Shown one piece after another: positions 20,347-27,044 of a stretch of 27,044 bases of DNA. The translations under genes and the position numbers were made by a program. This DNA is from Hyphochytrium catenoides (taxonomy: Eukaryota > Sar > Hyphochytriomycetes > Hyphochytriales > Hyphochytriaceae): positions 7,302 to 34,345 of the forward strand of contig FLMG01000929.1 of the NCBI GenBank assembly GCA_900088475.1, in the 5' to 3' direction. The notes below the pieces were generated by a model. It searched no databases. It had not been told where the DNA came from and saw nothing but the letters and a program-made list of their open reading frames with translations. Position 1 is the stretch's first letter, and every line of letters begins with the position of its first letter.

Positions 20347-23300
20347 ATGATGTCGAAAGTAGAATATTTATCTGTGCGCGATAGTGAGGAATACATTGGA
20401 ATAGGGAAAGACAATTGCCGGATAAGGTCGGATCATGATGAACCGGGGCCTCAGGCGTGGATTCTAGGAGGAAGGGGCGCTCCTCCACAAGTCTTGCTGA
20501 CCTCTTTCATTCGTGGAGATCCTCTTCAGTCCTCCTCCCGCACTGTGATGATGAGACTGCGGGTACAGCAGGCCATATGCGGATCCTCTCCCCTTTCTGG
20601 CCACTCTCCTCTAGTCGTTCCTATCCTATCATAATCTGGGTCCTCTCCGCTCCTGAGCACCACACTGAGCCCCTCACTAACTTATAATCGAGAGCCACCA
20701 GCGTCTCCGCCATGCCCACCGCGCCTTCCTATAGAGTCCACCCTAGACATCATGTCCTTCTGTTGGGCGGAAGAGACTCGAACGACTCGGCCAGTGTCCC
20801 CACAGCTGAGCCAAGAGCCAAGAGACGGCGGCTCTACCGGACCGGCGTGAGAGGTCAGCCGCTGCGTGGTGCCGAGAAAGAAAGGGAAAGAGAGAACTGC
20901 GCCAGCCGTTCGCCGCTGTGCAGCGCTGTTAGTTCGTTCGCCGTATGTCTGGGAATTCTGATCGTCCTCCTGCTGTAACGGCCTTTGGGCACCTAACGAC
21001 CTGCAGCAGCTTGGGCTCCTCCTCCCACCTCTCCCTCCCTCCCTCCCTCTCTCTCCCGCCAATCGTCCATACCTCCCGGTCCTCCTCACCGCCGCAGCAA
21101 GCGACACAGTGGTTCAGAAGCACATTCTCAGAGGCTTGAAGGCTAGTGCTAAAAAGAGAGAGAGATGACAACTGCAGCTTAGTAGACGAGTGGCTCCGCA
21201 AAAGTACTGAGCAGATTGTAGAAGTTTCTCGCCCTGAATGGAGGGTCATTGAGCGCATATACTGTCAAGCTCAGTAGGTCTTGCTCCTCTCTTGTAGTCA
21301 CGCCCGCGAAGAGGTGTTTCGAGCGCCACGGTGGCTGAGCTGCCGAAGCTATAGAGAGGAGATGCCGACGTCCGCTAACGCATCCGCCGGTGGGAAGGTC
21401 AGATAATGAAGCGACTGGAAGCGAGAGTTCTAACGCGAAGTATCTGACCTTAACCTATTTCGACCAATAGTTCTTCGGCGTTGCTCTGGATGAGCTGGTG
21501 GAAGGAAAGCCTGAGGTCCCTTCGGTGAGGATGTTGGAGTCTTCGATAGGCCGTAGTTACGATGTGGCCATCTGATTGACGTATCTCTCGCGCTGGTGGT
21601 TTCCCATCATCATTGCAGGTTATTGAGTCACTGCTGGAGCACATCAGAGGTCACCGTCCAGACGTTCCCGACCTATTCCAGATAAGCGACATGTGAGCTG
21701 GCCCCTACTCGTGCTGTGTCCTCACTGCTCCTCGCTGATTGAGCTCTGTATAGCAAGTATTGGCTTCAAACGACCAAGGCCGCGAAGAGAGAGCTGATCA
21801 AGAATCCTGACTACAGAGACCGTGTGCTCAAGATAAAGGCAATCAGGGACGCTGTGGACAGAGGAGAAGTGCGTTGATATGAGAAAGTGTACTTGTGAAC
21901 TCTCTCACTAAGAGAGCAATAGGAGGTGTCTCTTGCACCACGTCCTTCCCGATGCTGTAACAGCTTAGGATGAATACTTTCCTAATAATATCTCTAACTT
22001 CTCCTCTCTACTCTCATCCCTTGCTCTCTTGGAGGTCTCTATACGGCTCCTCATCTCCTTCGTCTCACTCACCTCCCTACCTTACATGACTGACATCCAA
22101 CCCTCCACAAATGGAACTGCAGGATATTGAGTCGCAGCTAGTTATCACCGCAGATCCCCATGTAAGCACGGGACTGCTCAAGTACTTTCTCTTCAGACTG
22201 CCGGCGCCACTCGTGACGGAGATGTCCTACCAACAGGTCAGTCGCATCGCCGCAACCGATTTATTACTTCTACTGAGCGCTGGGTCATCATCAAATCGCA
22301 GTTTGTACTCGCAGGGAAGGCCAAGAGCCTGACAGCTGCACTCGCCTACTTGCGGACTGCCGTGCACATGCTGACACCAGGTGCAAGACTATGAGCCCCC
22401 TGAGTGCTCTCGTGATATGCATCTTAACGCTCTTTCCCCGATCCAGGCCATCATGCAGTGTTCAGGAGCTTAGTGCAACTTTGGCAGGAATGTCTCGAGC
22501 CTGAGCACGCCACAGCAAATCGTTTGACGGCGGAGTCTCTAGCGGCAGCCTTCTCACCATTACTCTTCCGGCCCAGCCCTCACAAATGGAACATAAACAC
22601 TGCCAAGGACGAGCACTTCAGGTTGGAGACCAGGAGCAATCGATGCATTCTCCGCTCCTTCTTCACCAGTAACCATATTACTTGCCTACAGTGCGATTAC
22701 TGCGCTCCAGCTCCTTGCCAGCCACTTTCAGGGTGTTTTCAATGTGGGTCATCAGCTCTTCATAGCACTGGTACAACCTCTTAAGTTCTTTCCGCTGTGA
22801 AATGCCTACCTTCTAGGTCCATAATGAGGTGCTAATAGTGGAGCTGGAAGGTCAGTTGGCCCATACGGCAGAGCAGCTGCGTGTGAAGCAACACGAGGTC
22901 GAGCAGATGACGGCCAGACATGTGGCGGAAAAGAAGGCCAAACAGAGGTTAGTCACTGCACTAGCGATCAAGCCTCTTCGCCCTCCAGTAGTTGAGACCC
23001 AACCTCGACTCTTGGTTTATCCTCCGCTCTTTGTAGAGCGATCCTCAACTGGATGGCAAAGGGACGAGCCATGAAGTACTTCATGCGCTGGAAGGTCTTT
23101 GGAAAACAGGTCAAGCATGAAGGTACCCTATTCTCCCGCACGCCCTTCTAACTCAATAGGCTTTCGTGTGCGCCGTCTTCGCAGTCGGCTAAGGAAAGGA
23201 AGCTGATGCAAGAACGAGAGGAGCTTGCCAAAGCTTTGGAGAGTGAGACACTAAAGCGGTCAGTTCAAGCCCTGCCACCCAGCTTCGATTCGCCTCCATC

Positions 23301-23632
23301 TCTTACTTGCTGTCTGCTGCAGAACGCATGCAGAGGGCGTTATTGAGGAACTTCGGCGACAGTTGGATAGCCTGAAACATAAAGACGGTATTAACATCCA
23401 TCATCGGTATATAACTTGACGATATGAAGAGCTAAATCGAGCTGCTTCTCGTCGGTCGGTTATGCTAGGCTCATTTGACGAGCTTTTACGGAGCTCCTTT
23501 AGAGCCTCGGACCTCCGGACTATTGGCAGCCTGCAGGTACAAGACCTGAGGATGCAGCATGGAGACCTAGGACTTGTGCGGAAGCTCTCTATGACTCCCA
23601 TGGACAGGGCCCTTGAGCGAGGGCAGCGATAG
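20347..23632 (+). CDS. RhoGAP-domain protein, arginine-finger position occupied by Gln
   Basis: RhoGAP domains stimulate GTP hydrolysis by Rho-family GTPases. Exons in phase: 20347-20383, 20455-20562, 20702-20846, 21007-21108, 21178-21273, 21298-21397, 21471-21524, 21619-21692, 21754-21868, 22123-22236, 22302-22380, 22447-22621, 22692-22743, 22817-22947, 23037-23109, 23185-23258, 23323-23387 and 23430-23632, giving about 598 residues. The N-terminal 190 residues are Ser/Pro-rich and probably disordered. The RhoGAP fold (about 197-417) shows FFGVALDELVEGKPEVPS, DPHVSTGLLKYFLFRLPAP with the conserved Lys, and TAESLAAAFSPLLFRP. Where active members have G-[FLY]-x-R-x-S-G, this one reads DLFQISDI (Gln codon 21679-21681, about residue 235). 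A coiled coil follows (about 418-505), enclosing AMKYFMRW, which resembles a single Sfi1-like or IQ-like helix. A 58-residue tail ends the protein. Catalytic loss is inferred. The 24-nt intron after 21273 has an 82-nt alternative. Confidence 0.88.
21027..21056 (+). repeat. Coding CCCT/CT repeat in RhoGAP exon 4
   Basis: A run of CCCT units followed by CT lies inside the exon 21007-21108 and is translated as Ser/Leu/Pro. Its complement is a GGGA repeat able in principle to form a G-quadruplex on the minus strand. Confidence 0.8.
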
Positions 23633-24234
23633 TGTGATAGTTCCTAATGTGATATCCTCCGCACGGCGCGGTCAGAGGCTGGTGCAGCGCTTCCATGGCC
23701 GTCGAGCTTCTATCATCATGAGAGTAGCACCTCGCCAAGGGAGGGAGGGAGAGGGAGGGAGGAGGGAGGGGGAAGGCACAGGCCATCACAGAATATTCAG
23801 AATGTGTGTTGGAACGCACACTACACTGTACAGTACTGCACATTAAAGCCTCAAAAGAGTTCCTATCAGGAATTACTCATTCTCATATTCCGGACCCCGA
23901 TAGTATCGCACAGGTTAGTGCACTGTAATAATACACTGCGCTGTACAGGGGCTTCCTGTCAAAGCTCCTGCTGTGTCTAAAGGGATAGAACCTGTGACAG
24001 GTACGAGGACCTCTAGGTTGGAGTGCTGGCCTGAGTGAGGAGAGAGGTCAGATGGGGTCACAGATCACAGTCGCCGCTTAGTTACCCTTGAGCTCAAGCC
24101 AATACACGGCAGGGCCGATGATAGCCAGGCAAGACGGGCAGAGAGATTGGAATAGGATCCCTTACCCCTAGTCTGGTGTTTAAGACAAACAGAAAGCCTG
24201 TGTCACGCGCAACCTTTATACTGGTGACTCTAAC
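23633..24234. other. Spacer with RhoGAP 3' UTR and upstream region of the CstF64-like gene
   Basis: The 602 bp between the RhoGAP stop and the ATG at 24235 hold no convincing gene. A GGGA-rich purine run (23739-23773, listed separately) lies about 105 bp after the stop. A palindromic ACTGTACAGT is at 23825-23834 and related ACTG/GTAC words recur around 23920-23947. The promoter of the next gene should be here, but no TATA-like word stands out. Confidence 0.5.
23739..23773 (+). repeat. GGGA-rich purine tract (G-quadruplex-type motif)
   Basis: Seven G-runs of three or more (one pair separated by AGA, others by single A or AGGA) fit the G3N1-7 quadruplex pattern on the + strand. It lies in the presumed 3' UTR of the RhoGAP gene and is the reverse complement in type of the CCCT repeat at 21027-21056 in the same transcript. 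Confidence 0.75.
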
Positions 24235-24922
24235 ATGGCACTCAACAAGCCCACGCCGGTGTCCAAGCTGACAATCTTTGATGTGTACGAGCTTGTCTTC
24301 ATGATGAAGGTGGGATGTGAAAAGGCAAAGGAAGGGTTGAAATAATAAGTGTCAACTTACTGGGCCTGCCCGTCACAGACTTTTGTAGAGCGCGATTCTG
24401 CGGGAGCAAGGGAGCTTCTGACTAGCAAGCCCAACTTCGCAAGAGCTCTGCTCGAATGTCAGATGCGCTTAGGAATGCTGAAGACTCCAGTGGGAGCGTA
24501 CGGAACGCAGGTGGTTAGCAGGGCCTGTCATTCCTCTTCCTGTTTCCGCTGCAGTTTCTATTCCTTTGCATTCCCGCATCGTATCGAAGCTGAATGACCT
24601 TCATCCTATATCTCCCTTTGTTTTGTTGGAGGATGTGGCGGCATTACTACGTGAATGCAGTCTATACACCCGCTGAATGGATGTATTGCATCTTTCATTT
24701 CTCAGATTACATTCCCATTTCGTAGTATGCTCACTGGGTTATCCTTTGCAGGGATCCGGAGGGATCAGCAGCCAAATGTCCTTTGCAGGGTTAGATGAGG
24801 CTCAGCAGGAGCTGCTTAGACAGGTCCAGCAATTGACACGCGAAGATATTATGAGCCTTCCGCCGGAGCAGAGAGAACAGATCATGCAACTGCGCGACGC
24901 CTACCGCATGGCTCCTCTCTAG
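24235..24922 (+). CDS. CstF64-like hinge plus C-terminal domain protein lacking an RRM
   Basis: Three exons in phase, 24235-24309, 24379-24510 and 24752-24922, give 125 residues. Residues about 1-68 match the CSTF2 hinge, which binds CstF77: an N-terminal helix, then ARELLTSKPNFARALLECQ and LGMLKTP. After a short Gly/Ser linker, residues about 82-121 match the small C-terminal helical domain of CSTF2/Rna15: EAQQELLRQVQQLTREDIM, LPPEQREQIMQLRDA. CstF64 normally starts with an RNA-binding RRM of about 90 residues. None is encoded here, and the first exon begins directly at the hinge with an ATG that fits. Arabidopsis ESP1 is a known RRM-less CstF64-like protein acting in RNA 3'-end formation. 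A role in cleavage/polyadenylation as a non-RNA-contacting partner is inferred. An upstream RRM exon is possible, but none was seen in 23633-24234. Confidence 0.87.
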
Positions 24923-25902
24923 ACTTACACGCACTAGCTCTCACCGCCGCACGACACTGAGCCAGGTTGACTGATCTGATGAATAGCGGCACGAAGAGGT
25001 TCTGGTTCGGTCTTCGGCTGTATGACTGATGGAAAAGTTTTTTCAGAAATCGCCTTCAGTGATGTGAAGGGAAGGGAGCGATGAGGTAGGCGACGGCCGG
25101 AGGATGTGCTGGCGACCTAGCACATCAAAAGGGCCCATTTCGCTTTGGCCCCTCGACAGAAAAAATGAGGCACCTTCCGGGCTTTGGGTGAAGGCCTCGC
25201 AGCGGGAGATTATCTATGGGATTATGGCAGCTACTTGGTGGACAAAATTGGTGTTCCTGCATGTCCGCATTTATGAAGGTTTGAAGCTGGGGTATTGCTG
25301 CCGAGTCGACCGGTATCTTACAGAGACAACAACGCTTGCTAACTAGTGTTCGTCGGTGGCCTCAAGCGCCAAGTTCTCCGTGATGATTGAGTGGTGGGAA
25401 TCAGGGCGTCAAGAGTCATTCTTTATAGTAAATGAAGTAATAGAGTTTGTATTCAGAAGAGCGTTCTGTAGATCTGACTCTCCCATTACTCTATTGAGTG
25501 AGTTCCCGAAAGGAGACCGAAGGAGCGTGCACCACCGGAGTACAATTTTGATTTAAGGGACATTTGTGTTCCTTGGCGTGAGCGGGTCTCCTCATCGCTT
25601 CAAGGTTCTTCTAAAGAGAATCTTGGCAGTAATAGTTCTAACCTGTCAGGCATAATACTTGCGGTTTATTTTTTTAAGTACATTCGGGATGATGTCCTAC
25701 CAGAAAAAACAAGCATAACACTCTAATATAGAGTGGGCGGCGGAAGTGAATAGACGGCAATAATCTCGCCCCTTAGGGCTAAGAAAGTCTGTATACAAAG
25801 ATCGACCTTCGTCTGAAAGGTTATGCAGGCGGTCGTGATCTATCTTCTCAAAATCTTTTGCAGCAAAGCTATGCCGCCAGCGCTTTTCGTGACTAATTAT
25901 TA
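24923..25902. other. Gene-poor region after the CstF64-like gene
   Basis: No phase-consistent gene is seen. The sequence loses the CT/GA character of the window to the left and becomes AT-richer after about 25600. A frame at 25169-25276, bounded by stops, contains GEGLAAGDYLWDYGSYLVDK followed by a Gly-Val-Pro, faintly like the N-lobe of PI3/PI4-kinase-type domains. Flanking frames are closed, so at best it is a relic. Other frames (25104-25346, 25356-25556) resemble nothing I know. Confidence 0.4.
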
Positions 25903-26088
25903 ATGGTAATTGCTGTTCAGATTCGTGATGAAGACCGTGCAGACAGCATGGTTGTCTTCAGTTACCTCACGTTATTAGATGTCATGGCTGATGAGCACTT
26001 CTTCACAATACTACTATCATCATTGGCGCCGGGGTCTCATAAAATAATATTGGAAAAGAAGTTTGCACCTTCCGGAAATCGAATCTAG
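25903..26088 (+). mobile_element. Possible copia-type Gag fragment
   Basis: A 61-codon frame contains LDVMADEHFFTILLSSLAPG, which resembles the conserved part of copia-type Gag (UBN2 family), usually a 'L..L....sDe.l...LL.SLP.SY' pattern. The conserved Pro becomes Ala-Pro and the usual S-Y becomes G-S. No zinc knuckle follows before the stop. It lies about 800 bp upstream of a reverse-transcriptase fragment in the same orientation, which supports the idea, but the match is short and the call tentative. Confidence 0.35.
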
Positions 26089-26893
26089 TCCTGTAGGGTT
26101 TAAGGTTGCCGGGTACCAGGTACGTTCCACCAGACGGCATTTGTACCGATCCCCTTCTTCTTAGGTTTGGATCAGCCCAGGCATCCTCTCTTTGGATATT
26201 GTCCGCGGGACACTTTGGTCCAGGGGGTGCTCAGAGTCTAACATCTGAGACCTGTTATTCCCTCGTCCGTACTGAGAGCAAAAAGAGAATAAGCATAATG
26301 TCATATACGAGGAAACAACAAATTATCTCAATGTCACTTAGTCCTGGAGAGTGCAGCTTAAAGTAAAGTCCATAAAAGCCACACACGCTGCAGCGGAGTA
26401 AGCCTTGGCAACCAGATAATAATGGTAAGTGAGCCATTCGACATTATTTATTTACTACTCTGCTGGCGACAAAATGTGACCTTCTTCTGCCGAGCTGATA
26501 GTAGCCGGGTGGTTGTTGCGTTACTAACCTAAGCTGTCGTTCAAGAAGATCGGAGTCTCTGAATTCGACATCGTAATATACTTCTAGATGCAGCGTGGCG
26601 GCGAGGAGAGACAAGAGACAGCGCACAGTGTCTTGTCAGATACGCGGAGTTGGCAAAGACTTTGCTAAGCCACCAGGAAATCGCGCCTCCTTTCAATTGC
26701 CAAAAGCGACCAGACAAGCCTGGCACACACTCTTCAAAGAGTCGCTGCACTAAACTCTGACGGCCTGATGGCATGAACGGTCCGAGGTGGTGCCACCAAT
26801 TGCAAGTTGTGTTGACATTGGTGCTTATAGAACGCTCACCAAGGTTTAAGATGTGGTGATGCGCACATTGCTAAAATACGCGGGGTCTGCTGA
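26089..26893. other. Unassigned sequence between Gag-like and RT-like fragments
   Basis: About 800 bp with no recognisable protease or integrase. An intact copia element would need roughly 2 kb or more for those domains, so an internal deletion or decay is implied if both flanking calls are right. Short open frames on both strands (such as 26106-26366 + and 26541-26774 -) match nothing I recognise. No clear terminal repeat or primer-binding site was found by eye. Confidence 0.4.
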
Positions 26894-27044
26894 AGTTCAT
26901 CATTCAAGAAGACAATGTTGGGAACTTCAAGTCCCCGCCAATGGAACAAAGTATTAGACAGTTATCTTCGTGACAACGGATTTGAACCCAGCTTGTGTGA
27001 ACCTTGCGTCTACATCAACAGATCCGGGGAGGATGGCAAGCCGA
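26894..27044 (+). mobile_element. Ty1/copia-type reverse transcriptase fragment, cut by the window edge
   Basis: From 26894 to the last base one frame reads FKKTMLGTSSPRQWNKVLD and then SYLRDNGFEPSLCEPCVYI. This is the copia RT segment usually written as K-K-x-L-Y-G-L-K-Q-S-x-R-x-W, followed by F...GF..S..DPC.Y. The G-L-K-Q-S part is one residue short and altered here, and a TGA (26891-26893) closes the frame just upstream. The upstream RT palm motifs are not visible. It reads as a degenerate copy entering the window from the right. The YVDD region would lie beyond the edge. Confidence 0.72.

Noticed and set aside
20712-20978. 88-codon + strand frame starting MPTAPSYRVHP
   Set aside because: It overlaps RhoGAP exon 3 in the wrong phase. 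The frame with ASPPCPPRLPIE fits both flanking junctions.
20682-21107. 141-codon minus-strand frame rich in Gly/Arg
   Set aside because: It is antisense to RhoGAP exons 3 and 4. Its Gly/Arg content comes from the CCCT repeat and GC-rich sequence.
21109-21177. Apparent GA-repeat frameshift in the RhoGAP gene near 21154-21165
   Set aside because: At first KHILRGLKASAKKRER seemed to continue into the next exon after a lost GA unit. A phase-consistent intron (GTGGTT to CTGCAG) removes this stretch, so no frameshift is needed.
22630-22784. Cys-rich continuation of the RhoGAP exon (CDYCAPAPCQ) as a zinc-binding motif
   Set aside because: It is the wrong phase of the exon 22692-22743. The correct phase gives AITALQLLASHFQGVFN, the expected last helix of the RhoGAP fold.

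Overview
This is intron-dense eukaryotic nuclear DNA. Short exons (mostly 50-250 bp) join through GT-AG introns in consistent phase, and much of the window is (GA)n/(CT)n low-complexity sequence. The gene content (Mediator MED4, a mitochondrial acyl-CoA dehydrogenase, an AIR9-type A9-domain protein, a RhoGAP, an RRM-less CstF64-like factor, a copia-type retroelement fragment) fits a protist or alga. I lean weakly towards the stramenopile/alveolate (SAR) side, but the lineage cannot be fixed from sequence reading alone. I saw no bacterial operons, CRISPR array, tRNA or rRNA.

Layout, left to right. (1) 1-650 is GA-rich low-complexity DNA. (2) 678-3673 (+) is an unrecognised acidic/basic-rich protein with one TPFG-like beta motif; its 5' end is unresolved. 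(3) 4593-7049 (-) is Mediator subunit 4, rebuilt as eight phase-consistent exons (355 aa). (4) 7050-7841 is a head-to-head spacer. (5) 7842-11006 (+) is isobutyryl-CoA dehydrogenase (ACAD8) in ten exons (409 aa) with a mitochondrial presequence. (6) about 11518-20257 (+) is a protein of about 1,200 aa: PDZ domain, AIR9-type A9 (Ig-like) domain, PH-like domain, Ser/Pro linker, then a coiled-coil-rich C-terminal part of about 430 residues. (7) 20347-23632 (+) is a RhoGAP-domain protein (18 exons, about 598 aa) whose arginine-finger position carries Gln. (8) 24235-24922 (+) is a 125-aa protein made only of the CstF64 hinge and C-terminal domain. (9) 24923-27044 holds no intact gene; it has decayed copia-like fragments, with reverse transcriptase running off the right edge.

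The most interesting items are the PDZ-A9-PH-coiled-coil architecture lying 89 bp upstream of a RhoGAP gene on the same strand (both cytoskeleton-type families), the Gln in place of the arginine finger, and the minimal RRM-less CstF64-like protein. MED4 and the CstF64-like protein are core RNA polymerase II transcription and 3'-end factors. ACAD8 acts in mitochondrial valine breakdown. No functional cluster links all the genes, as expected for an ordinary eukaryotic gene neighbourhood.

Exon models were built by eye from reading frames, splice dinucleotides and phase. Where two joins are possible this is stated.
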